A stretch of DNA of 64,000 nucleotides from the NCBI GenBank assembly GCA_963971285.1, contig OZ020254.1:9052001-9116000 (forward strand), read 5' to 3'. Under the pieces are notes generated by a model, which worked only from the letters and a program-made list of their open reading frames with translations, ran no database searches and was not told the DNA's origin. Position numbers and translations under genes: made by a program. This document shows, in pieces, positions 48,801 through 56,999 of the stretch. Positions within the stretch are counted from its first letter, which is position 1; each line of letters opens with the position of its first letter. This DNA comes from Astropecten irregularis (taxonomy: Eukaryota; Echinodermata; Asteroidea; Paxillosida; Astropectinidae).

Positions 48801-51800
48801 ACCTGTAACCAAAAAAAGTTTGCTAACGTAAGCGAAGAATTTTTGCTAAAAGTAACGGATTCCATGAAATTGGGCCCAGATTGAGTTATGCCAGAAGCGT
48901 GTTCTTCCTTGACCTTTGAGCTTCCACGCTGAAGGGCGTGTCCATCTGCTTTGGGATGCTGAAGGCGGTGTTGTCGGGGAGCTATGTCAACTTTGGTGTG
49001 TTTCAACTGTACGGAGACAGTTCGCTTGAAGAGGTGCTTCAGATGTTCGTCAAGCTTCTGCTGTCGATACCCCTCACGGATTTACTGGTAAGTCCCAGTC
49101 TTTTTGAACAGTGTTCCTTAAAGGTAGTATCATACTTTGGTTTTTATGAAAGAAATACAGATTCATGGGCAAAAATATCAAGACAGATACAGTAACAGTC
49201 ATCTGTGAAAATTTCACTCCCATACGGTGCCCACTTTTTGAGAAAACAGTGAAAAACAGCTGCAGTATTTCTTAAGTCTTTCCTCTTTTATTTTTGATCT
49301 TTTAAAAGATGAAAAAGATTTTCGGTCGTTGTTTTACTAATTTTTGGACAAATACACCATTTCAGGCGGAAAAATTTTAACGGTAGGTTTCTACCACCAC
49401 CATCTTCATACCCTGAAAGTTATATGTAAATCTGTGAATATTTCTGTTTTGGTCTCTTACTAAAATACCTTTAATACGGAAGCAAAAGTACATTGGCTTT
49501 TTATAGTTTCTTCCAAGGCAGTTACTATGAAATTGGAAAGTCTCTTTAATCCCGAGAGTTGCCTAATTAATCTTTCCCTTTCTCTCAGGATTATCCCAAG
49601 CTCAGCCTGAATTACTACAGCTTACTGGAATGTCTGGCGCAGGATCACATGGGCTTTCTCAGTGGCCTAGAACCTCAAGTATTCCTTCATATTCTCTCAT
49701 CGATATCAGAGGGTCTCACGGCATTAGGTAAGTAGACGGGGCCAGAATGTCTTGTGGTATTTTATAAGTTGACGGGGATCGGCAAGTCATCCCCAAGAAA
49801 GGCTGTTTTAATTACTCAAAACAAAAACTTTGCTGGAATTTTGTGAGTGACGGACTTTGTCCTCCCTCAGATACCATGGTCTGCACCGGCTGCTGTGCCA
49901 CGTTGGACTCCATCGTCACGTACCTCTTCAAGAGGATATCAAAGTCCACCAGCAAGAAGGTGAAGAAAGAGAATGACAACTTCCCCCGAATCATGGAGGT
50001 ACCACCGGCGATACTTCAGCAGGTAGGTGGAGAGACAGGTTGGACGGGATACAAGTTAATGACGAGCCATGTTATTTCCTGGCATGGTATGGTTCTGTTT
50101 TTGTGTGACAATTGTCTTAAGACCTCAGAACAGATTGTGGATATTTTTTAGTTTGAACTCTATTTTCTTGTTTGAAATGGGTATTTACCTTGAAATCATA
50201 GGCAAAATCTTGCATTTTGATGCCTGTTACTTAAACAGAGGTAAAGTTGTGGCTGGCGTCTAAGTCAAGGATTGGGAAAGGTACCTTAGGGCAGCTTGAA
50301 AGCTGTTGGGCTGAGCCGTTGGGCCCAAGGTTCTAGGACATAGTTGGATGAGAGTCAGGGATGTTTGTTCCAGTGGGCTAGCTCGGGTCCAAGTAGGATT
50401 TTCTGAGGATAGCCTTGACTGGCTTGGGTTGGGCTTGGGTCATGACTCCTGGGTCCGATGGAATGGTTGCTGGAGTGGGCTAGCCAGGTCTATATGGGAG
50501 ACCTACCTTGAGGGTGAGCTGAGCTTGGGTTGGGTTGGGATAGGGTCAAGGTTGGATGGATGGTTGATGAAAGGGGAAAGGGATGTTTAAGTGAGCTGTG
50601 CTGGTTCCCTGTCTAAACTTCTCTGTCTCAACGCAGGCTCTGGGGTTGCCAAGGTGGTGGAGGATTTGTTCCATTAGACTAGCTTTGGTCCAAGTTGGAC
50701 TCTTCCTAGGTCAACCCTGACTGGCATGGGTTGTAGGTCAGAGCTGTCTTGACTCACTCACTGGTTGTCTTTCGTTCTAGATGCTGTCCTCAGTGCTGAA
50801 TATCATCATGTTTGAGGATTGTCGCAACCAGTGGTCGATGTCCAGACCACTACTGGGTCTGGTTCTGCTTAACGAAGATGTGAGTAATCATCCCTAAAAA
50901 CAATAATCATCCGAATTCATTCATCTTTTTTTAATTTTACCACTCCATTCTTTCAATTTTGTTATGGTGAAAAAACCAGTGAGAATTTTGCCAGTGGTCC
51001 AATTTCGAAGAAAACTGCTACTGTGCTGGTAATGGAAATCCTTCTTAAAACTATTGTCTATACCCTTTGCAAAACATCAGCCATAGCCAGGGGCCAATTT
51101 CATAGAGATGCTTAGCACAAAAAATTGCTTAGCATAAAAATGGCTTGCCCAATAAAACAAACCACCATTGGAAATTTGATTTGATATTCATGGTCAGCGG
51201 ACAACAGCCAAAGAACAATTGCAAGTGATACACAACACATTAAAATTTGGTTGTTAATCCTGTTTTTATTAAGACAGAAATGTCATGTTTAGCGATTTTT
51301 GTGCTAAGCAGCTCTATGAAATTTGCCCCAGGTCATTAGGATGTAGCCTTAGTTAAGGTAGAAAACAATTTATAAGCAACTAATGGGGACCCTTGAATTT
51401 CAGTTCATATGACCAAGTTCCGCTCTTTGGATTTTTTAAGGAATAGATTCAAGTTGGAACTGTTTTACTGAAAAATAAATAAATAAATTGTCTGTTATTT
51501 TGATTTTCAGTACTTCACCGAGCTGAGGGAGAGCATCATTAGCGCCCAGCCTGTTGAGAAGCAGGAAGACATGAGGATGTGCTTCAAGAACCTGATGGAT
51601 GGCATCGAAGCTAACCTCCGAACCAAGAACAGAGACAGGTATGTCAAAATCACCCTCTACAAGGTCCATCAGCTTTAGCTCTGTGGTTTCTTTATTCACC
51701 TTTCACCTCTAGGGTCCTTGGTTCGAATCCCACAGAGGACATTGTGTAAATCACTTGCGAAAAAATCCATCAGGTTTAGCTCTGTGGTTTCTTTCCTCAC

Positions 51801-52231
51801 CTTTCACCTCTAGTGTACTTGGTTCGAATCCCTCAGAGGACATCATGTAAGTCACTAGCGACAAGGTCCATCAGGTTTAGCTCTGTGGTTTCTTTACTCA
51901 CCTTTCACCTCTAGGGTCCTTGTTTCTAATCCCACAGAGGACATTATGTAAACCACTTGTGACAAGGTCCATCAGATTTAGCTCTGTGGTTTCTGTCCTT
52001 CTCCTCTCATCTCTATTGTCCTTGGTTCGAATCCAACAAAGGGTATTAGGTAAATCACTCTTGACAAGGTCCATCAGCTCTAGCTCTTTGTTTTTTTTGT
52101 TGCCCGCCTTCCTTTCCAGATTCACCCAGAACCTGTCGGTATTCCGCCGCGACGTCAACGATTCCCTCAAGACCACCAACTCCTCGTCCTCCATTGTAGC
52201 CTCGCTGAGCAGCACCGACATGATGAGCTAA
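30893..52231 (+). CDS. XPO7: Exportin-7 (importin-beta family nuclear export receptor)
   Basis: Twenty-seven coding exons join in frame to 1093 residues, close to the 1087 of the human protein: 30893-30910, 33194-33337, 33966-34059, 37886-37956, 38471-38566, 39281-39346, 39873-39977, 40508-40673, 40808-40881, 41126-41245, 41730-41876, 42565-42795, 43477-43609, 44047-44152, 44505-44640, 45445-45518, 46178-46322, 47005-47232, 47716-47804, 48346-48536, 48717-48774, 48928-49087, 49589-49727, 49871-50022, 50781-50879, 51511-51638, 52120-52231. The start MADIDQ and the end STDMMS match the family's termini. Exon 2 holds the importin-beta N-terminal domain ([19 protein letters not shown]); the rest is a HEAT-repeat solenoid. 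Near-identical stretches include [20 protein letters not shown] (exon 10), [20 protein letters not shown] (exon 18) and [20 protein letters not shown] (exon 20). The protein exports folded cargoes with Ran-GTP. Introns 19 and 21 are U12-type. No frameshift or premature stop was found. Confidence 0.97.
32655..32915. mobile_element. CAGGGCTCGAA short TIR element with 5-bp target duplication
   Basis: The ends CAGGGCTCGAAAT and ATTCGAGCCCTG are flanked by ACTAT on both sides (32650-32654 and 32916-32920). The interior repeats the word TCTAGTGA/GGTCTAGT many times. No coding capacity. It lies in XPO7 intron 1. Confidence 0.7.
32918..33098. mobile_element. Family T short TIR element (copy 1), TA target
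   Basis: The left end TATAGAGGTTATTCA and right end TGAATAACCTCTATA are perfect inverted repeats. Inner arms CTTGGATTGGCCGTCAAGC and GCTTGACGGCCAATCA extend the fold. It is inserted at the right edge of the 32655-32915 element. The second copy is 53057-53233. Confidence 0.75.
33490..33700 (+). repeat. Dispersed repeat of the CCCATTTACACCTGGGTGAA type
   Basis: The stretch TACCCATTTACACCTGGGTG, GAGGAGCAATATGTGGCAAA and GCGTCTTGCCCAGGGATCC resembles a repeat I have seen in many aquatic animal genomes; this is recognition from memory and is not checked. It follows exon 2 of XPO7 in intron 2. Confidence 0.4.
34128..34490 (-). mobile_element. tRNA-headed SINE-like repeat, reverse
   Basis: Reversed, it carries a decayed T-arm (GGTCATTAGTTCAAATCCC), a degraded middle, and a body matching 11624-11770 (CAAACGAACAAAGATAATTG, CATGGCTTCTGACTGCC, CTCAGGTTGCAGCATTG). 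It lies in XPO7 intron 3. Confidence 0.6.
34493..34641. mobile_element. Near-perfect long hairpin element
   Basis: Arms of about 58 bases (left 34495-34552, right 34582-34641) are almost exact complements, for example AAGTAGCACTATATTGACTA against TAGTCAATATAGTGCTACTT. They are separated by a loop of about 30 bases (TAGCAACAACTACTTCATC). Such close identity suggests a recent foldback element. It lies in XPO7 intron 3. Confidence 0.75.
35461..35834 (+). mobile_element. Family A MITE (copy 13), full length
   Basis: A forward copy in TTTTAAAGG context, ending TATTAACCTTTAAAA, with the centre GATCTTTTAAAAAAGATC. It lies in XPO7 intron 3; the remaining 35835-37490 shows nothing recognised. Confidence 0.85.
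37491..37655 (-). mobile_element. Family B fragment
   Basis: The right half of family B in reverse, TTAAAGGTACAATACATGAT through GCTCAATCGGACATCTGAGT to TTTTTCTTGTAAAACATGAA. The left half is replaced by unrelated sequence from about 37660. Confidence 0.7.
39420..39775 (-). mobile_element. Composite SINE: tRNA-like segment plus family C body, reverse
   Basis: Reversed, a tRNA-like segment (box A TAGCTCATTTGGTAGAGCG, box B AGTTCAAATCC, at 39497-39563) is preceded by the family C body (39550-39715) and by CAAACAAAGATGATTGACAG. This shows that the 16226 and 46640 repeats and the 11624 SINE are parts of one larger family. It lies in XPO7 intron 6. Confidence 0.65.
40086..40370. mobile_element. 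Family F short TIR element (copy 2)
   Basis: The ends are CCCAATTTCATGGAATCCGT and CGGATTCCATGAAATTGAGC, with inner copies of AGCGAAGAATTT and TAACCGTAAGCAA. It lies in XPO7 intron 7. Confidence 0.75.
40684..40740 (+). mobile_element. Family E fragment
   Basis: One terminus only: GGGGCCAATTTCATAAAGCT and two GCTTAAGCACCAAAA words. It lies in XPO7 intron 8. Confidence 0.6.
41948..42184. mobile_element. Family K TIR element, full copy
   Basis: The left end GGCCTTTTCCAAACCCCAAC mirrors the right end GTTGGGGTTTGGAAAAGGCC. Inside are (GGCTCC)n hexamers and the core shared with the copies at 1685, 14240 and 56639. It lies in XPO7 intron 11. Confidence 0.75.
43745..43882. mobile_element. Family H relative, diverged
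   Basis: The right end AAACAAACAGGCCC and the interior (CTGGATCCCATTTTAGC, GATCACTGATC words) resemble 29211-29324, but the left end has decayed. It lies in XPO7 intron 13. Confidence 0.5.
44166..44300 (+). mobile_element. tRNA-derived SINE-like unit in XPO7 intron 14
   Basis: The T-arm GCCCGGGTTCGAGTCCGGGC folds perfectly and is preceded by a D-arm-like GTTGGCGTAGCGGTT. The body then runs through TGGATTGGGTTTTCAGTCTC and GGGGTTTTCCTCC. The inner words CCTTTCACCTCT and GGTTCGAGTCC are those repeated in tandem at 51640-52080. Confidence 0.65.
45111..45326. mobile_element. Family D short TIR element (copy 2)
   Basis: It matches 9236-9430 in reverse orientation, including GACCGACGTCCCTGGTGAAT and GGTGTCCTTTCACA read on the opposite strand. 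The left terminus (TTTTTACACAACGCAAAAA) is more worn than the right. It lies in XPO7 intron 15. Confidence 0.7.
46640..46800 (+). repeat. Family C SINE-body repeat (copy 3)
   Basis: AACGGAGGCCACAGAGGCCA through TTCCATAGACATTATGATTT to CAGAACCAAATTCAAGGCCT, close to 16226-16400. No tRNA-like part is attached here. It lies in XPO7 intron 17. Confidence 0.65.
47805..48345 (+). other. XPO7: U12-type GT-AG intron of XPO7 (intron 19)
   Basis: The donor GTATCCTTTA at 47805-47814 matches the minor-spliceosome consensus (A/G)TATCCTTT. Near the acceptor, ATCCTTAGC at 48319-48327 resembles the U12 branch consensus TTCCTTRAY, about 20 bases from the AG. Phase 2: the codon AT|A is rebuilt across the junction, giving DWIYPAYTP, which agrees with the family. 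The branch match has one weak base. Confidence 0.8.
48775..48927 (+). other. XPO7: U12-type AT-AC intron of XPO7 (intron 21)
   Basis: The intron starts ATATCCTTTATAA, the textbook AT-AC minor donor, and ends CTTCCAC with AC as its last two bases. The branch motif TTCCTTGAC is at 48905-48913, branch A 15 bases from the end. Splicing here gives ATG AA|G CTG AAG, restoring YPMKLKGVSI as in the family; no GT-AG alternative keeps the frame. Length is 153 bases, of which 48819-48880 is a family F fragment. Confidence 0.9.
48819..48880 (+). mobile_element. Family F fragment inside the AT-AC intron
   Basis: TTTGCTAACGTAAGCGAAGA, then GTAACGGATTCCATGAAATT and GGGCCCA match the right end of the 40086-40370 copy. 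Only one terminus is present. Confidence 0.7.
49120..49473 (-). mobile_element. Family A MITE (copy 14), full length
   Basis: A reverse copy starting TTAAAGGTAGTATCATAC 33 bases after the exon 22 donor of XPO7 and ending AAAATACCTTTAATAC; the right TIR is worn. Confidence 0.85.
51088..51331. mobile_element. Family E short TIR element, full copy
   Basis: GGGGCCAATTTCATAGAGAT at left and CTCTATGAAATTTGCCCCAG at right. The interior matches 27235-27491 in reverse. It lies in XPO7 intron 25. Confidence 0.75.
51640..52080 (+). repeat. Tandem array of a tRNA-like 101-bp unit filling XPO7 intron 26
   Basis: About four units, spaced 101-103 bases (AGGTCCATCAG at about 51661, 51763 as a variant, 51866, 51965 and 52068). 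Each has a TTAGCTCTGTGGTTTCTTT segment, CTCACCTTTCACCTCTAG, then GGTTCGAATCC (box B), except that one unit reads GTTTCTAATCC. The unit matches part of the SINE at 44166. Intron 26 is 51639-52119, so the array is nearly the whole intron. Confidence 0.8.
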
Positions 52232-52615
52232 CCGGAACTGACGTCAGGGGGGGGCGAAAGGCGATCTGTAAATACAAAAAAAAGAAAAACAATATTAAGG
52301 CAAGTCGGTTGCTTTTGGTGGGAAGTTGGGAAGAAGGCAGGGTGGGTTTGGGGCTTAACTACAAGGCTGAACAGGGTGTACTGGTAACCAAATTGGTGTA
52401 TTTTAGGGGGTCGAAAGAACAATTCCAGATTTAAATGATCATCTCGATTGCTTTTTTGAAACTGTCTGTCTGTTTGCCAGTCCTCCCCGAAGGAACCAGA
52501 ATGATCATATTCACAGATAGAAGCAGAGGAAAAGATTGCATAACTCTGAACTAAATGGTTCATATGTCCTGTTTAAAGTTCAACAGAATGCACAGTTTTT
52601 TTACACACTGTGTTT

Positions 52616-52775
52616 AAAGGTAGTATCATACTTTGGCTTTTGTTCAGTTTTCTCACAAAAGTGGGCACCGTATGGGACTGAAATTTTCACAGATGACTGT
52701 TACTGTATCTGTCTTGGTGTTTTTGCCCATGAACCTGTATTTCTTTGATAAAAACCAAAGTATGATATTACCTTC
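52616..52775 (+). mobile_element. Family A MITE (copy 15), central deletion
   Basis: Starts TTTAAAGGTAGTATCATACT, jumps to TTTTCTCACAAAAGTGGGCA and ends GTATGATATTACCTTCAA; the left-centre part is absent. It lies about 385 bases after the XPO7 stop. Confidence 0.8.
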
Positions 52776-53056
52776 AACAGTTCAACAGAATGCACAGTTG
52801 TTAGCACACTGTGTTTAAACCAAATGGCAATTTGTATACTCTTTCCCTCCCACCCCTTTGACAAGTAGTTGAGGCACCATGTCAAGAAGATTTGTATCGG
52901 TGTGTCACAATTTTGTGGCGCTCTTTTTGAGTCATTTTTACAACCTGAGATTGAAGTCTGTCATTTGGAATAGATTTTTAATTTCATATTTGCTTTTTTT
53001 CAGAGAACTCCCCTTTTTCGAAGGGATGCTGCATTTTTTGTTTTTGTAGGTCTACT

Positions 53057-53233
53057 TATAGAGGTTATTCATGTGACATCATCAGCTTGGATTGGCTGTC
53101 AAGCACATGGATGTTAACAATACGCCTCAGTGCACATGCAACTTACAGTATCGTACGGGTAACCATGGAGGAACATGGACAAGCTTGACGGACAATCACG
53201 TGATTTTTATGATGTCAGTGAATAACCTCTATA
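53057..53233. mobile_element. Family T short TIR element (copy 2)
   Basis: TATAGAGGTTATTCATGTGA to GTCAGTGAATAACCTCTATA, matching 32918-33098 along its whole length in the same orientation. Confidence 0.75.
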
Positions 53234-54218
53234 GGAAATGATATTAAAAAGGCATTCTGGACCTTGTCAGTGTTTTTTCTTTTTTTTCAGAGATGGCAAA
53301 ATTCCTTGAAATTGTTGTTTCCCATAAGAAAACATGCGATTGAAGTGTCACATCAATATGAAATCGGACTCCAGAGAAACTTGGTGCGTTTTTTGTTGGT
53401 GGGGAAGAGACAAGGGCATCGCATGAAGAGACTGACAATAATGTTTTTTACCAGTTTTTTCTTGTATTCAACTATGAATCAGAAAATGAGCTTGTAACTT
53501 TTGAAATCCGCTTTCCAGTCAATTATTTTATTTTGGGGTACATTTCCACCCAAAATTTAATAGAAGTAGCTAAAATATAGTACATGTGGGCTCACATGAA
53601 CGTCGCAACACATCTAGGGATGATTTTGGGGGTATTTTTTGTTGTTTTTGTTGGTTTTTGGTTTTGTGTGGTAGGTGTTTCTGTTTGCCAAACGTTTGAC
53701 CTGAATAATTTCAGCCGTACAACATCATGTATCAAAAACATCTTCATGTCTTTTACGTGTATTTTGTGCAGGTCATCATCGGTTGTTGTGTCTATTCCAC
53801 TTATGAAGTACCGAGGATACTCGTTAAAAAAAAGAATATGAAAAAAACACCTTTATTATAATTATTAAAAACAAAGGGCACGAATTCTCCTTTTTTTTTA
53901 TACAACTCGAGAATGACAATGTTGTTACTTAACATTACATAGATAATCAACATGAATTTTGATCATGATGTTGAATTTTATTACACACTGACTTGTTCCA
54001 TATCATTTTTTGTTTGGAAAGTCACATGTTGCAGAATTTATTCATCTTTATTTTTGTTTTCGGGGGTTGGGGAGTTTTGGGGGTATTGACAAGCCATTGG
54101 TTGAGGATATTTTCAGCTTCAGTGGTTCTTCTGAAGGTGTGTAAACTTAAGTACAAGAAAATGTTGTTCAAATCATTCATTTGATTTTTGTGGTTTTTTA
54201 TCAAGTATGAAGCAATAA

Positions 54219-54348
54219 TGGGAGACTTAGGAGAATCGGTCTTCAGGTCAACGGCGCACGCGCACTCAATTGTGAGCATGTGCTTGTTGTTTTGCGCGTG
54301 CGTGTGCGTGCGCTGTTGACTACAAGACCGGTTCTCCAAAGTCTCCCA
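54219..54348. mobile_element. Foldback element with GC-rich arms
   Basis: TGGGAGACTTAGGAGAATCG at left against CGGTTCTCCAAAGTCTCCCA at right, continuing inward through GGTCTTCAGGTCAACGGCGC and its near complement to a CGCACGCGCAC/GTGCGTGTGCG core. A 45-base arm hairpin of about 130 bp. Confidence 0.65.
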
Positions 54349-54955
54349 TTAGGCATTCTGTGCTGGTGTCAAAGACTCAATTTCTAGCATGTTGCCATGG
54401 AAACGGACGTAGTAAAGCTTAAACCAATTTTGGGTTTTGACTTAACATGTAGAATATTTGTATTATTTGTAAACCCCCATTCGAAGGACTTATTGAAAAT
54501 TTAAGGGAAAAAACTTGTCATGAGTACAGGTTGTAGTTTGAACTTATGCGGACCTACATACAGATTATCAATTATTGATCCAAGGGTAAAATGTGTGTGT
54601 GAATTTTTTTTTCAGATTTTTTTTTTTTATGCAGATTGTTAAATCAAGATTTGTTTTCCCTTTTAATGACCAAAAAATGTAAAGTGTGCTATGGATGGGC
54701 AATCCTGCAGCAGTGCCGGGGGGAAAAATGTCTCATAATGAAAAGTTTACATTTTTGTTGCAAAAGATTGTCTAATTACACCATTGCTTAGAGGTTGTGG
54801 TATGTTTCTGTTCAGAAGTATTTTTTCAAATGAAAGGTGCACTGTGCATATCTTTTATGGTGTTGACTCAAACTGCAAGCAGTGGTTTTCTTGACAACCA
54901 ACCCAACACTGCATATAGGGCCAAAAGGTTTGTGGGCGGTTGGTGCAAAGCTGTT

Positions 54956-55182
54956 TCATAGAGCCTTTACGAAACTAGGGTTGAGGCTAGGCTTGGGACT
55001 TATTTCACTACCGCCATTTGAAGCCCTCAAAATGAAACAAAGGTATTGGGCCACATGATGAAGATGGGGAATGACTCCAGCTTCGCATTGTATCTCAAGT
55101 CTTTCATTTCATTTAGGACACAAAATGGCAGTAGAAAAACAAACGGCAAGCCTGGCCTCAAGCCCTATTTTGGAAAGGCCCA
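54956..55182. mobile_element. Family J short TIR element, copy 2
   Basis: Left GCCTTTACGAAACTAGGGTT and right AGCCCTATTTTGGAAAGGCC, with TTCACTACCGCCATTTGAAG and ACACAAAATGGCAGTAG inside the two arms. It matches 40-235. Confidence 0.6.
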
Positions 55183-55829
55183 TTGACTGGTTCCTGTCCA
55201 AATAAATAAAATATTCGAGCGACGTAGACGTCAGGAGACAACGATAGGGAGGGGGAACCAGTCTAATTGTTTCAATGTCAGTTTCAAGATGGCAGCGTAA
55301 AATGCCACTCCGAAACACATTCACAACGCGCAGATTTCTGGTATAGAAAGTGTCAGGGGGAAACAGGAATATTATAATTTCCATTCAAAACGAACAATTT
55401 TGTATTCTCTTCATTAATAGCATTAAATTGGCCCAAATTGAAGGGTCGATTTGCTTTGAGCTTTCTAAAAAAGACAGGCATCCCGCGAATTTTAAAACAA
55501 CAAACAAACCAAAAAACAAAGCACCATTTTGGGGAAGGGTGAATGTACTTTGTTGAAGTACATGTATGCTTAACGATTAAAAAAAATGTGTAAACAATTT
55601 TGAATGCATGACTGTGTAAATATTGTAAAGAATTAATTGTACAAAATGTACAAGGGTATAGCTGATTTTTGTTTTTGTTGTTGTTTTTTTGCTTTTTCTA
55701 AATCGCAGATTTCAACCCCAAAGATTATGTTGTTTTGTTTTTCAGGTTTCGTTGAGGTTCGGATGAATTTATCCAGAATGTTTTGGGATTTGGGGGGATT
55801 ATGTTTTCAGTTCGGAGTCCATGCGTGGT

Positions 55830-56188
55830 TAAAGGTAGTATCATACTTTGGTAAGAAACCAAAACAGAAATGTTCACAGATTTACGTATAACTTTAATAC
55901 AGGATATGAATATGGTGGTGGAAAAAACATACCGTTAACATTTTTCCGCCTGAAATGCTGTATTTATCCAGAAAAGAGTAAAACAACGACCGAAAATCTT
56001 TTTGATCTAAGATCAAAAACAAAAGAGAAAAATACTTAAGAAATACTGTGGCCTTTTTTTCACTGTTTTCTCAAAAGGTGGGCACCGTATGGGACCGAAA
56101 TTTTCACAGATGACTGTTATTGTATCTGTTTTGATATTTTTGCGAATCTTCATTTCTTTGACAAAAACCAAAGTATGATATTACCTTT
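55830..56188 (+). mobile_element. Family A MITE (copy 16)
   Basis: A forward copy with both terminal repeats; the central palindrome is shortened to GATCTAAGATC. It is followed by a G-rich tract at 56268-56284. Confidence 0.85.
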
Positions 56189-56638
56189 GATACCAGAATG
56201 CTCGGTACTTTGGCATTATTGGTTGGTATGGGTTGTTTTTGTTTTGTTCATGCTTTTGTATTTTTTTTGGGGGGAGGGGGGGGGGTGCGAAGAGGGGCTG
56301 GAATTGAAAATGCATCTTATGTTGGATCAAAGTTTGTACTTTTGAGGGGGACAACTGGAAAATGTGGATATTTCAGGATGTTGCCATGGTGATAAATATT
56401 CTATTTCACAGAGAAAATCTTGAGAATAAGCATGTGGCTGAATTTATTATTACATTTTTTTGTGGGAGTTGGAAGAGTTTTCAAGTAGTGAAATTTACAT
56501 CATGCCACTATTGAAGAGAAATTTTTTGGTAATAAATTATGTAATATAAACTTTGTATTCTTGTTTCTGTTCTTTTCTGTTTATCATCCGGTTTGTAGTT
56601 ATGCAGCCATTTGGCTTGCCCTTCACTGACGTATATCA

Positions 56639-56838
56639 GCCTTTCTCAAACATAGCCTCGGCGCCGGCTTCGTCTCTGTCTTCATACGCTGAAAATATAG
56701 GTTGTCGTTTGTTGTCCTTTTCAAACCAGAGAATCTACTTCCGAACTGCAGCCACAAGCCTCTTTTTTGATACCTGTAATTTTGAAATGGATTCACGAAT
56801 TGGAGGCGGAGCCAGAGCCGAACTTTGAAAAAGGCCCC
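56639..56838. mobile_element. Family K element (copy 4)
   Basis: GCCTTTCTCAAACATAGCCT to AACTTTGAAAAAGGCCCC, with the family core (CAGAGAATCTACTTCCGAAC, GCTGAAAATATAGGTTGT) in reverse. The hexamer run has decayed to GGAGGCGGAGCC. Confidence 0.65.
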
Positions 56839-56879
56839 AGCACTGCCACCTTGGTTCTTTTGTGTGCATATGAAAACAA

Positions 56880-56965
56880 AATCTTGCTCTGGCTCTGGTG
56901 GGATTCCAACCCACGAAGGCTTACTTTCATGTGGCTCATAGCCATAGGCCACTCTCGCTTCCTAG
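56880..56965 (-). mobile_element. tRNA-like SINE remnant, reverse
   Basis: Reversed, GGCCTATGGCTATGAGCC resembles a D-arm and GTGGGTTGGAATCCCACCAG a T-arm (box B-like), 75 bases in all. No full cloverleaf can be drawn. Confidence 0.45.
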
Positions 56966-56999
56966 CCCTGAATCTGCCAGCGAATCTCTCTCCTGAAAT

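Larger units (their letters stand above)
52232..55210 (+). other. XPO7: Probable XPO7 3' UTR
   Basis: No further exon is seen after the stop codon at 52229-52231. AATAAA motifs occur at about 55201-55208 and 56531; I saw none closer. The extent is therefore a guess. The region carries a family A remnant, a family T copy, a foldback element and a family J copy. Confidence 0.35.
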
